From positions 4,264 through 68,263 of the forward strand of contig JANMMZ010000037.1 of the NCBI GenBank assembly GCA_031373665.1: a stretch of DNA of 64,000 nt. Reading direction: 5' to 3'. This stretch comes from M3007 sp031373665 (GTDB taxonomy: Bacteria; Bacteroidota; Bacteroidia; Chitinophagales; Saprospiraceae). Under the pieces are notes generated by a model that made no database searches, was not told the DNA's origin, and worked only from the letters and a program-made list of their open reading frames with translations. The stretch's first letter is position 1; every line of letters begins with the position of its first letter. Made by a program: the position numbers and the translations under genes. Positions 17,119 to 25,966 of the stretch are shown piece by piece.

Positions 17119-19059
17119 TTATGATTTTTTTAATACAATTTGAGTGTTCGCTTTTTCATTGACCATATCAAAAAACTTACGTAAAACCTCATACTCTGCT
17201 AACGGAAAATCGCATTTTGAAATGGTCATTTTCAAGATGATGACAAGACTGCTTTCTGACATTTTATTGCAACTAAACACAATACTTCCCGCTTGGTCTG
17301 GCATAACAATCCGGGCGGAAGCGGGCATTTCCTCTACATTGTAACCGTCGGGAAGGGTCAGATCTATCACGTATTGCGCCTTGAAGGGATAGTTGAAATT
17401 GACAGGAAATTCGCGGGTAAGTGATTTGAATGGATTTTCTTTCACTGCAAAATCCAGAATGGGTTTCAAGTAAATAAAATCATTGACTACATTGGAGGTA
17501 TTAGGAATCTTGCAGCCAAATTTTACTTTCAATGGTTTGTTAAGGTCATTCTGGTTTTCTACAGCAATAGAATCAAAAGCAGCATCTGGATACCCCTCAG
17601 CAAAATTTTTTTTCAAAAAATCATCGGCTCCATCAAGCGATATTTTATTCCGCCAGTTGGTGGCGGTTCGGCTCGTGCTAGTTATGTCGAACTTGCCAGT
17701 GATTTGACCTTGGTCGTCAAGTTTCAAACTTCCTTGCCATACTATATTGGTTTCGGGGGCTACTATATCAATCCAAGGGCTCTCTTTTTTAGCGACAACA
17801 GGCCAGCCTCGGTTATTATAGTACTCAGACCGCAATTGGCCCAAAGGCATGAAAGGATGGGTGGCATCCAAGAGGGTATGTTGGTCGCCGTGGTTCAGCA
17901 TGGCCAATACACTGTTGAATTGCCGTATAAATGGGTAGTTTTCATAGGGCGTGCCATTGTCGCGGGTACTCACCAATACTGGAATGGCATCTAGCCCCGC
18001 TTTTTGGAGCAATGCTACTACGGCTAAATTTATATCAGCCGATGAGCCAGTCTTTTTAGCGTAAGCATCATTGAGATCCTTGTCAGTTAACACGTTGTGA
18101 TATCCATTCCATCCGATAGATGACTTTACAAAACTTACCACTTTTTCGGCCACCATCATGGGGGATTCTCCAGGAACCAACTGCGGTTCAAAAGCCTCCC
18201 AAAGACTGCTAAAATTAGATTTTTTTTCAAATTGCTTTCCAAAATCATCCCTGTCTAAGATATCACGAGCCGTTTTTTCCCAAGATACCATGATGTTTCT
18301 GGGTTCTGCGCCAACTGGATAAGTACGGCTTAATTGAAACCCTACGTGCGCCCGATAGTCATCAAGGGTAGTCATGTAAGGTTCATCTTTCATGGCGGGC
18401 AAATTGGCAAGCCCTAACCGCAAGGTGGCGGAGTTATCCACCAAGGTTTTCTTGGTTTGATCGTCAAATGGCCGTTCCGATCGTGCCAGAAACTGATACT
18501 CAAACTCTTTGCGAATATGGGTAGTGATTTCACTCCACCGCACGGGCAACTGTTGGTGAAAATACCAATCGTAGAGCGCGAACAAGTACTCGGACTCTAG
18601 TTCGTACTGATACTCTATGATGCTTCCATCTTGGAGTTGGGGTACGAATATTTTCATTTGTTTGTAGTATTTGGATACCTTTTCTAGGCGCAAATTGTCC
18701 GATTTTACGCGCTGGATGGTACCATCGGGTAATATATGCTGGACTTTTATTTTATCCAAAATTTCTCCGTCACGCCCCGCACGAATGTATATATTGAGCT
18801 GACTCTGATCGAATGAAGCCAATTTGAATATTTTGATGCGGCGCACGTGCCTATGGTTTACAAACCAACGTTGGCCATCATCGTCAATCTGAGTGGAGCC
18901 TATATCGTGGAGGATGACAGCGGCGGCAGAAGTATCGGCGGGGTAAACGGTCATGGCCTTGTCTTCTGGCGAAACCTCACCCCATTCATCAAAGCGTTTC
19001 TGGGCGAAAAGGGTAATGTTGAGGACAAGGGCGAAGGGTATAATTAGGGATAGTCGCAT
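17119..19059 (-). CDS. DUF3857 protein with degenerate transglutaminase site
   Basis: A 646-residue exported paralogue-like partner of the next gene. A signal peptide (about 1-19) is followed by DUF3857 and a transglutaminase-like domain. The position of the active Cys reads KKTGSSADINLAVVALLQKAGL, with Ser/Ala instead of Cys, and the His region reads QFNSVLAML. Only the acidic residue in LLDATHPF is kept. It is therefore probably a non-catalytic fold used for binding. A C-terminal DUF3858-like domain ends in VLRKFFDMVNEKANTQIVLKK. The pair is encoded as an operon with a one-base gap, an arrangement suggesting that an active and an inactive member act together (inference). Confidence 0.8.
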   Translation of the reverse strand: MRLSLIIPFALVLNITLFAQKRFDEWGEVSPEDKAMTVYPADTSAAAVILHDIGSTQIDDDGQRWFVNHRHVRRIKIFKLASFDQSQLNIYIRAGRDGEILDKIKVQHILPDGTIQRVKSDNLRLEKVSKYYKQMKIFVPQLQDGSIIEYQYELESEYLFALYDWYFHQQLPVRWSEITTHIRKEFEYQFLARSERPFDDQTKKTLVDNSATLRLGLANLPAMKDEPYMTTLDDYRAHVGFQLSRTYPVGAEPRNIMVSWEKTARDILDRDDFGKQFEKKSNFSSLWEAFEPQLVPGESPMMVAEKVVSFVKSSIGWNGYHNVLTDKDLNDAYAKKTGSSADINLAVVALLQKAGLDAIPVLVSTRDNGTPYENYPFIRQFNSVLAMLNHGDQHTLLDATHPFMPLGQLRSEYYNNRGWPVVAKKESPWIDIVAPETNIVWQGSLKLDDQGQITGKFDITSTSRTATNWRNKISLDGADDFLKKNFAEGYPDAAFDSIAVENQNDLNKPLKVKFGCKIPNTSNVVNDFIYLKPILDFAVKENPFKSLTREFPVNFNYPFKAQYVIDLTLPDGYNVEEMPASARIVMPDQAGSIVFSCNKMSESSLVIILKMTISKCDFPLAEYEVLRKFFDMVNEKANTQIVLKKS

Positions 19060-19180
19060 TGTATGGATAAATTATTGGGTACCTGCTTTGAATTTTAGTA
19101 ATTAACGAACAGAGTTGCCAAATTAGTCTTCACAATAGCATTCACAGGCCAAAATCACTACACACCTTTTCCCTCAATAA

Positions 19181-21379
19181 TCATCTTTTGTATTGTTTTT
19201 TCCGATAGTCTGCTATGGACCACCTGATTTTATCGTAATCAAAACGCTCGTTGAAGTGTTCAAAAATGAGGTTCATCTGGAAGGGTTCTTCAAACAAAGA
19301 TAAGGCACCTTGTATCATATCCATCTCTTCCGCGCTTACCCATTTTAAAATATCTATCAATTCGCCTTTTTCATACATCTGGGCCAAATGCCCTAAAACG
19401 GTCAACACACTGATACCTCGTGTTTCGGCTATCTCTTCTACCGATATTTTACGTTGGTACATGTCAAATGTTTGAAACGGGCTACTACCTATGATCCGGA
19501 TACCTTGCTCGATCTTTTCTAAGGCAAATCGCCTGATTTCGCTGATGAACTGATCGCCATATACTTGCAATTTCCGTTCGCCAACACCAGTGATTTCTGA
19601 AAAATCAACGTCGGTCAATGGCCGTCTTTCAGCAATTTCCTTGAGCGTAAGATCACTAAAAATGTTATGTGGCGGTACGCCAGCCTGTTGTGCCGCCAAC
19701 CGGCGTGTATTGACCAAAAGATCAAACAACTCCTCGCGAAGCAATTGTGCCGTCGGCACAGCCTTGGGTATCGGAAGGGCTTTGCCTTTGGGTGCGGCTG
19801 GACTTTCTTTGGGTTGTGGCAGCGCAAGCGGTACTTTTTTCCCTTCAAAAAGCACTTTTTTCCCTTCTTCTGTCACCTTCAACTGGTGGTGGTGGTCGTA
19901 AGCGATCTCGATCAACCCATGGTGGAGCATTTGAGAAAGGAGGTACAACCAGTCGTCGTAAGAGTATTCTTTCCCTGCTCCATAAGTTTTTATTTCATTC
20001 AGTTTTTGGTCAAATATTTCTCGGCGTTGGCTACCACGCAACACATCAATCAAAAGTAGCATAGCGATCTTTTCACCAGAGCGTACAATGGCAGAAAGGG
20101 CTTTTTGAGCAGCCACGGTACCGTCAAATTGATGGGGAGGATTGAGGCAAACATCACAGTTACCACAGTTGCGGTCATATACTTCGTCGAAGTAGGCCAG
20201 TATGGTTTTGCGTCGGCACACTGGTGCCTCAGCAAACTGGTACATTCGATTGAGTTTGGCTATTTTCAGGTCTTTTTGCTCCGCGCTGCTTTCTCCTTGC
20301 TCTATCATGTCGCGGTAGGCATTCACATCGGAATAACTAAAAAACAAAATGGCTTCCGATGGCAGTCCATCGCGGCCAGCACGGCCCACTTCTTGGTAGT
20401 ACCCTTCGAGGTTGCGCGGCAGGTTGTAATGGATCACAAAACGTACATTGCTTTTGTCAATACCCATCCCAAAAGCGATGGTGGCACAAATAATGGGTAC
20501 ACGATCATTGATAAAATCTTCTTGTACGTCGCTGCGTTGTTTGGGGGTTAACTCTGCGTGGTAGTAGGCTGTTTTAAAGTCTTTGGCGTTGAGTTTTTCA
20601 GAAATATCTTGGCATGATTTACGAGACAGGCAGTAAATAATGCCTGACTTCCGTTGGTTTTGCTTCAAAAAATCAATGATCTGCTCTATTCGGCGTTGGC
20701 CGGGCAATACTTTTAGATTGATGTTGGGTCTATCAAAAGAGGCCAGATACACAGCAGGATTGCGCAACTGCAATTGCTCTACCATGTCTTTCCGCGTCAG
20801 TTTGTCGGCGGTAGCCGTCAGTGCGATAAAGGGCACGTTGGGGAACTGTATTTTCAGAAATTTCAGTTGGGTGTATTCTGGCCTGAAATCGTGCCCCCAA
20901 GCGGAAATACAGTGCGCCTCATCAATGGCAAAAAGGCTGATTTTTAACCGTTTCAACAAGGGTTGAAACCCTTGAGATACTAGTTTTTCGGGACTGACAT
21001 ACAGCAATTTGATATGGCCAGACAAGAGCGCGTCTTCTACCCTCCGTATCTGATTCAGGTCTAAACTACTGTTGATAAATGCCGCCTCTATACCATTGTT
21101 GCTCAAGCCCTGCACCTGGTCTTTCATGAGCGCAATCAAGGGACTGACCACTACCGCTACCCCATCCAAAGTGATGGCTGGCACTTGGAAGCATATACTT
21201 TTGCCACCTCCGGTGGGCATCAAGACGACCACATCTTTTTTATCATAAATACTCTGAATAATCTCGGCCTGCAAGGGGCGAAATTGATCGTATCCAAAAT
21301 ATTTTTTAAGCGCGGCGGCGGCGTTTGTGAGCGACATTGTTGGTGGTAGTAGGCGTTTTGAATTGTTATCCGTTGTCAA
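19181..21379 (-). CDS. recQ: ATP-dependent DNA helicase RecQ
   Basis: A 732-residue superfamily 2 helicase that unwinds DNA 3'-5' in recombination and repair. Walker A is MPTGGGKSICFQVPA, motif II is DEAHCISAWGHDFRPEY, and ALTATA, FGMGIDKSNVRFVIHYNLP and GRAGRDG (motif VI) follow. The zinc site (C-x(16-18)-CGNCDVC), the RQC winged helix, an HRDC domain (about 545-620) and an extra C-terminal HTH_40-like helix-turn-helix (KISVEEIAETRGISVLTVLGHL) complete it, so it is a long RecQ with all domains. The first ATG overlaps the end of the CcsA-like gene by 14 bases. The second candidate, Met15 at 21337, starts directly at MSLTNAAAALKKYFGY and may be the real start. Confidence 0.95.
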   Translation of the reverse strand: MTTDNNSKRLLPPTMSLTNAAAALKKYFGYDQFRPLQAEIIQSIYDKKDVVVLMPTGGGKSICFQVPAITLDGVAVVVSPLIALMKDQVQGLSNNGIEAAFINSSLDLNQIRRVEDALLSGHIKLLYVSPEKLVSQGFQPLLKRLKISLFAIDEAHCISAWGHDFRPEYTQLKFLKIQFPNVPFIALTATADKLTRKDMVEQLQLRNPAVYLASFDRPNINLKVLPGQRRIEQIIDFLKQNQRKSGIIYCLSRKSCQDISEKLNAKDFKTAYYHAELTPKQRSDVQEDFINDRVPIICATIAFGMGIDKSNVRFVIHYNLPRNLEGYYQEVGRAGRDGLPSEAILFFSYSDVNAYRDMIEQGESSAEQKDLKIAKLNRMYQFAEAPVCRRKTILAYFDEVYDRNCGNCDVCLNPPHQFDGTVAAQKALSAIVRSGEKIAMLLLIDVLRGSQRREIFDQKLNEIKTYGAGKEYSYDDWLYLLSQMLHHGLIEIAYDHHHQLKVTEEGKKVLFEGKKVPLALPQPKESPAAPKGKALPIPKAVPTAQLLREELFDLLVNTRRLAAQQAGVPPHNIFSDLTLKEIAERRPLTDVDFSEITGVGERKLQVYGDQFISEIRRFALEKIEQGIRIIGSSPFQTFDMYQRKISVEEIAETRGISVLTVLGHLAQMYEKGELIDILKWVSAEEMDMIQGALSLFEEPFQMNLIFEHFNERFDYDKIRWSIADYRKKQYKR

Positions 21380-22415
21380 TGATTTGATCTTCGATCCGCT
21401 TTGCCCGATACCGTAGTTCTGCCAACCAAAAACCTATACCCGAGAATCCGAGGATGGCGGGGTAAAAAACCATACGCATCGTATTGTCTAGGTCGTCGCT
21501 GCCGAAGGCTGGATTGCCAGTAGCCCCTGGGTGAAGGCTCGCAAATAAACGGGGCACTACATATAACAATGGTATGAGCGAAGCAAAGGCAAAAATATTA
21601 TACACTGCCGCCAATCGAGCCCCTTTTTCAGGTTCGTCGAAGGAACTCCGTAAAATAAAATAAGCCATGTATATGAGCAATGCCACCGCAGTCATCAATT
21701 GTTTGATATCATTGCTCCAAGCCGCGCCCCAAGCATAATGCGCCCAAAGCATACCAGTCACCAATCCCAAAATCCCAAACAACAGTCCTGCCTCCGCATA
21801 GGCAGCAGCCTTTCTGTCAAAATCCATATTGGAAGTATTAAGGTAGCGCAGGCTGTTCCACACTGAGGCGACAAATAAAAACATCAGTGCAAACCACATC
21901 GGAACGTGGTAATAGGTATTTCGGATGCTTTCGTAGATGACATTGCGGTAAGGGAATGTGAAATCTTTGATAACATTTAAGTTGCTAACAGGGTTGTCAG
22001 CCCAAGTACCGATGACATTGGTTGTAGCAGCCGTATCGGCCACCACCTGCAAGGCATCGGGCAGCAACGAAACCCCATCATTGGGGTGGCTGATGATGGC
22101 ATTAAGCATCACGGATCCAGTCTTGGTTGGCAAAGCCGCAGGAAATGAAAACGTAGCCTCCAACATGGTATCATTGAGTACTTTTAGGTTTTTTCCTAGG
22201 ATCGCTTGGGCAGAATCGTACTGTAGCCACACCTTGATCTTGGACTGATCGCCTTTGGTATAAAATGAATTGTAGCCGTGAAACACCACGGCCTGCTCGC
22301 GGCCCGATGATGTATTTTCAGGAGACACATATACTACGCCGGATTTCAAAGGGACTAATAGACCCGCTATGATTGCGTAGGCGACTAAAATGATTGAGGC
22401 AATTTTCCACCACAT
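21366..22415 (-). CDS. CcsA/CcmC-like cytochrome c assembly membrane protein
   Basis: A 349-residue inner-membrane protein. A first span at about 6-24 is followed by a soluble insertion of about 130 residues (QAVVFHGYNSFYTKGDQ...). Then a multi-span part contains YYHVPMWFALMFLFVASVWNS and a heme-handling loop GMLWAHYAWGAAWSNDIKQL, related to the tryptophan-rich WGxxWxWD motif of CcsA/CcmC/CcmF proteins that present heme for cytochrome c maturation. The N-terminal insertion and the altered WWD motif are typical of Bacteroidota CcsA-like proteins. It precedes recQ with overlapping ends, so the two are probably cotranscribed though not functionally linked. A -7 element TACATTTG is at 22525-22532. 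Confidence 0.75.
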   Translation of the reverse strand: MWWKIASIILVAYAIIAGLLVPLKSGVVYVSPENTSSGREQAVVFHGYNSFYTKGDQSKIKVWLQYDSAQAILGKNLKVLNDTMLEATFSFPAALPTKTGSVMLNAIISHPNDGVSLLPDALQVVADTAATTNVIGTWADNPVSNLNVIKDFTFPYRNVIYESIRNTYYHVPMWFALMFLFVASVWNSLRYLNTSNMDFDRKAAAYAEAGLLFGILGLVTGMLWAHYAWGAAWSNDIKQLMTAVALLIYMAYFILRSSFDEPEKGARLAAVYNIFAFASLIPLLYVVPRLFASLHPGATGNPAFGSDDLDNTMRMVFYPAILGFSGIGFWLAELRYRAKRIEDQIIDNG

Positions 22416-22524
22416 AGGATTGTGCGTTATTAAGTATGAGTTATGCGTTTTTTTGAGCGATTTTTGAGATTTTTTTCACAACGGAAATGCTGTGTTTGAT
22501 GACGACCCAAGCACTTTCACCATG

Positions 22525-22532
22525 CAAATGTA
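22525..22532 (-). promoter_or_regulatory. -7 element upstream of the CcsA-like gene
   Basis: TACATTTG on the minus strand is an exact TAnnTTTG match, giving a leader of about 100 nt. Confidence 0.45.
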
Positions 22533-22665
22533 CGCACTAGGGAATATACAATCCGTCGTACTTTGTGCTAAAAACGATTTGATAAAGGGTTTGTATATAG
22601 GTACTCATGGCATTCTGTTTTTATTTGACCTTTCAGGGTCACGGTGAATGATGATTATACATTTT

Positions 22666-23181
22666 TTAACGCGCTCCGAGCATAATTCTCATACCCCCTC
22701 GCTCATGTAAACCCACAATAAGTTGCTGCCCATCAAAATCAAGCATCAAAGCATCATTTAGATATAGCCCTTCCTCGTTTTTACTGAGTCGAATAGCCAC
22801 TAAATTACGATCTGCGCAACCTTTCCAAATAGATTGTTGCATGGCATCATAAGCATCAAACACAGGCTGTCCATTCAGTTGTTGGGCGCGGTTGGCCGTA
22901 GCAACCAAAGTAGCCGCATCAATGATCTGTAAGGCTTCCGAATCTTCGCCTGAACTGATGATCAGTGATTCGCCTTCCTGAAACCTAAGTTCCAAGGCGT
23001 ATAGCAAATCGGCACTGCCCGACAATGATTTCCAGACATAATATTTTGCTGAAACCAAGGTGCGGCCTTCAAATGATTGAAAGGCTTCCACGGCTTCCAG
23101 CGTGAAGCAGTCAGGCGGCGTTTGATGGTGTATATGTGTCACTGTGGATTCCATGCCGCAAAATTCATGAAACATCTTCAA
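22666..23181 (-). CDS. Conserved-looking hypothetical protein
   Basis: A protein of up to 171 residues with no recognised domain. It has no signal peptide or membrane span and looks like a small globular cytoplasmic protein rich in strands (ELRFQEGESLIISSGEDSEALQI, DALMLDFDGQQLIVGLHERGG). The first ATG gives MKMFHEFCG. The second, Met10 at 23154, starts MESTVTHIHH and directly follows a TTTGCGGC sequence like that before hisA, so the shorter 162-residue form may be the real one. It is divergent from the DUF4340 gene. Confidence 0.6.
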   Translation of the reverse strand: MKMFHEFCGMESTVTHIHHQTPPDCFTLEAVEAFQSFEGRTLVSAKYYVWKSLSGSADLLYALELRFQEGESLIISSGEDSEALQIIDAATLVATANRAQQLNGQPVFDAYDAMQQSIWKGCADRNLVAIRLSKNEEGLYLNDALMLDFDGQQLIVGLHERGGMRIMLGAR

Positions 23182-23210
23182 ACTTTAGGCATAGTTTTGT
23201 CATTTTGTTT

Positions 23211-23218
23211 TACCTTTG
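23211..23218 (+). promoter_or_regulatory. -7 element of the DUF4340 gene
   Basis: TACCTTTG matches the consensus. The leader to the ATG at 23351 is about 125 nt. Confidence 0.5.
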
Positions 23219-23350
23219 CGTTGCAGACCCGCCAAATCAATGCGCCCTTACTGTGTTTTTTTAGTCAAATTGCTGGTGCGGACATACATTTCCGCCCTGC
23301 AAGTACGTTTTTGCCCCGATTTTTTGACAAGCGCATTTAAAATTTATATT

Positions 23351-24385
23351 ATGAAAAGATCAACATTACTCATTGCATTGTTTTTGCTATTGGGGGTAGG
23401 TGCATGGTTTGCACTACGCCAAAAAAACGCACAAGACAGTACCATCAAATCTTGGGATATGGAATTTGCCGTACCCAACACTGGCGATATTTATAAAATA
23501 TTCATTGCCGACCGCAACAATACTTCCGCAACCCTAGAGCGCAAAGATGGATACTGGCTCTACAACGGTAAATATGAAGCCCGCCCAACGGCGGTTCAAA
23601 CGCTATTACAAACCATCAAAAGCGTAAGGGTACAATATGTGCCGACCAAATCCGCTGAAGAAGGTCTCGTCAGAAGCCTTGCTACCGATGGCATAAAAGT
23701 AGAACTATATGATAAAAGTGGCGATAAAATAAAGGTATATTATGTGGGGGGCGTTACGGCCGATGAGCGTGGCACTTATATGATTATGGATAAATCGGAA
23801 AATCCTTATGTTACGCATATTCCTTCTTTTGTAGGCCAATTGCGGGTTCGGTATTTGCTGGGCGACGACAACTGGCGTACCCGCCATGTTTTCAATGAAA
23901 AACCAGAAGAAATACAGTCCATATCGGTGGATTACCCTCAACGGAAAAGTGCCGCCTTTGTACTCGATAAGGTATCAGAAGCGGAGTATCAAGTAAAGCC
24001 ATTTTATAGCACTACCCGCACCATACCCACGCCCCAAAGGAAAGGCGTAGCGGAGGGCTATCTTTTACAGTTTGAGGCCATGATCGCCGAAGCCCATGAA
24101 AATGGTTTTGAATTGCGCGACTCCGTGAAAACACTGGTTCCTTTTGCCATTGTTACCCTCAAAAAAACCAATGGCATGGAGAAAAAAGTCACTTTCTGGC
24201 CCCAACAATACGACCAAGAATCGGGCAATAAAATGAGCCAAGCATTGCGTTATTTTACGCTGTACGAAAACAAAGGAGCCAACCAAGAGAGTTTTATGCT
24301 CACCCAACAACGGGTATTCGGCACTGTATTTAGAACGTATGAATATTTTTTTGAAGGGCAGCCTACAGGAAAACTACCGAATTAG
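23351..24385 (+). CDS. DUF4340 domain protein
   Basis: A 344-residue protein starting at the ATG at 23351, chosen because it opens a clean N-terminal membrane anchor (MKRSTLLIALFLLLGVGAWFAL). The rest is periplasmic or extracytoplasmic and matches the DUF4340 pattern: repeated beta units such as YKIFIADRNNTSATLERKDGYWLYNGKYEARP and VKVELYDKSGDKIKVYYVGG. In other bacteria DUF4340 proteins sit beside ABC-2 or gliding-type GldG components; here no such partner is present. Function unknown. An open frame extends upstream to 23216 but lacks homology. Confidence 0.7.
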   Translation: MKRSTLLIALFLLLGVGAWFALRQKNAQDSTIKSWDMEFAVPNTGDIYKIFIADRNNTSATLERKDGYWLYNGKYEARPTAVQTLLQTIKSVRVQYVPTKSAEEGLVRSLATDGIKVELYDKSGDKIKVYYVGGVTADERGTYMIMDKSENPYVTHIPSFVGQLRVRYLLGDDNWRTRHVFNEKPEEIQSISVDYPQRKSAAFVLDKVSEAEYQVKPFYSTTRTIPTPQRKGVAEGYLLQFEAMIAEAHENGFELRDSVKTLVPFAIVTLKKTNGMEKKVTFWPQQYDQESGNKMSQALRYFTLYENKGANQESFMLTQQRVFGTVFRTYEYFFEGQPTGKLPN

Positions 24386-24430
24386 TTTCTAAATTCTACG
24401 CCTAATAAGCAGCGAATACCATAGTTGTCA

Positions 24431-24438
24431 TATCTTTA
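24431..24438 (+). promoter_or_regulatory. Candidate -7 element of the 24472 gene
   Basis: TATCTTTA, one base from consensus, 33 nt before the ATG. Confidence 0.4.
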
Positions 24439-24471
24439 AGCGATACATTCATCGCACAAAACGTAATTAAC

Positions 24472-25056
24472 ATGAACAAAAATCTCCTCACTGCCCTCTT
24501 GTTTTTGGCAGTCGTACAACTACAGGCTCAGGGTCTTCCGCGTTTATTTTTAGATGCACCTTCTGTGTATCTGGTTTCTCCCAATGTGGAGGCAATCGGA
24601 GAAAGGATGGGCGCAGGTATGGAAGTCGCCATGAATGTAGGCACTCATTGGAGTGTTGCTCGGGTGGGCGGCGGCCTTACTTTCACAATGGATCCAAAGT
24701 CAAATGACCTTTCCAGTACTTTCCAAACTACGCCTTACACCCTTGCGGAAATAGGCGCGGGTATGTACCGTTCTAATGGCAATCAATGCGCCAAAACCAA
24801 GGCAAATGCCTTTACTGCTATGGGCAAAGCGGGGATTCGCTACGATTTTTACACCGGCGATCTAAAAAAGATTACGGACAAATCGGGCAATTTGGACTAT
24901 ACCGTGGGCGCAGAATTCGGTTATTTCTATATCCGTGATATTTTTAGGAATATGGAATTGTTGGCATCCGCCAATTACCACACCAAAGCAAAAATCATTT
25001 CTGCTACCTTCGGATTCAAAGTATTTTTTAACCTGAAAGCCGACAGAGATCGTTAA
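24472..25056 (+). CDS. Exported protein, probable small outer-membrane barrel
   Basis: A 194-residue protein with a signal peptide at 1-19 (LLFLAVVQLQA before QG). The mature part alternates polar and hydrophobic residues in glycine-flanked strands (WSVARVGGGLTFTMD, TLAEIGAGMY, AMGKAGIRYDFY, YTVGAEFGYFYI, KIISATFGFKVFFNL), as in eight-stranded outer-membrane barrels. A terminal short tail, LKADRDR, follows the last strand, which is unusual because barrel proteins normally end in an aromatic residue. No specific family is recognised. The next gene follows closely, in another frame. Confidence 0.6.
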   Translation: MNKNLLTALLFLAVVQLQAQGLPRLFLDAPSVYLVSPNVEAIGERMGAGMEVAMNVGTHWSVARVGGGLTFTMDPKSNDLSSTFQTTPYTLAEIGAGMYRSNGNQCAKTKANAFTAMGKAGIRYDFYTGDLKKITDKSGNLDYTVGAEFGYFYIRDIFRNMELLASANYHTKAKIISATFGFKVFFNLKADRDR

Positions 25057-25096
25057 GGAACAATATATTGACTTTTGTAAAGACCACCTTATTCCC

Positions 25097-25966
25097 ATGC
25101 AATTGCAGCCTTGGTGGCTCGATGCCGTCTGCACAGGCGGCTCTTGGGATGTCACCTTAGCCTTTGATAAATCGGGTCATATCACGGGAGTGATGCCCTT
25201 TTATCAAAGGCGGCGGTGGGGGCTTTTGAATAGTATGGAGCCTCCCCCATTATGTACTTATGGGGGGCCTTGGTTGGATTATCCCCTACAGTTGAGTGCG
25301 GCCGAGCGGTGCGGATTTGAGCACCATCAATACGAATCGTTGATGACGCAACTCCCTCCGTTTCACTTGTTTCGCCAACCTTTTTTTCCTGAAATGCGCA
25401 ACTGGTTAGCCTTTTATTGGAAAGGCTTTCAGCAGACCACCCGCTATACCTACCGGCTTGATACGGCATCCTTGACTTTGGATGCTTACCGACAGCGATT
25501 ATCATCCAATATGCGCAATAAATTATCGGGTGCCGCACGGCAGTTCTCTATCTCTGAATCCACCGATATTGAGCATTTTTATAGCCTTTATCAAGCCAGT
25601 TTAGCCCGAAAAGGTTACCGCCCTTTCCCTTTTCAAATAATATTACAGTTATATAAAGCACTGTCGCAGCGCGGTCAGGTCGCTTTACTCGCAGCAACGC
25701 CTAATCGAGGCGGATTGCCTGTTGCCATCTCATTTATTGCCCACGACCATCGCCACGCACATCTATTGATGACTGGCCAATTGACCAATACTGACCGTAG
25801 CCACGTAAACTACTTACTCCTTTATGCATTGGTGCAACGAGGCATAGCCGCCCAATGGCTTATTGATTTCGAAGGCAGTATGGATAGGGGTCTTGGCCAT
25901 AGTTTTGCAGCGATGGGCACAACATTGACCCCATACTTAGTGATCCAAAAAAAGAAACTCTTATGA
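25097..25966 (+). CDS. FemAB/GNAT-like acyltransferase (start uncertain)
   Basis: At least 289 residues. The protein resembles the FemAB/GNAT-like fold used for aminoacyl or acyl transfer to envelope precursors: PWWLDAVCTGGSWDV at the N-terminus, YRQRLSSNMRNKLSGAARQFS, FYSLYQASLARKGYRPFP, and a central core IDFEGSMDRGLGHSFAAMG. The ATG at 25097 is the first canonical start. However, the frame is open back to a TGA at about 25032 and reads KEQYIDFCKDHLIP just before that Met, exactly the kind of N-terminus this family has. Its true start may be a rare codon (ATC or ATT) or lost. It overlaps the following glycosyltransferase by ATGA, so they are coupled. Confidence 0.65.
   Translation: MQLQPWWLDAVCTGGSWDVTLAFDKSGHITGVMPFYQRRRWGLLNSMEPPPLCTYGGPWLDYPLQLSAAERCGFEHHQYESLMTQLPPFHLFRQPFFPEMRNWLAFYWKGFQQTTRYTYRLDTASLTLDAYRQRLSSNMRNKLSGAARQFSISESTDIEHFYSLYQASLARKGYRPFPFQIILQLYKALSQRGQVALLAATPNRGGLPVAISFIAHDHRHAHLLMTGQLTNTDRSHVNYLLLYALVQRGIAAQWLIDFEGSMDRGLGHSFAAMGTTLTPYLVIQKKKLL

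Noticed and set aside
20105..20551. 148-codon plus-strand open frame
   Set aside because: Antisense to recQ helicase motifs.
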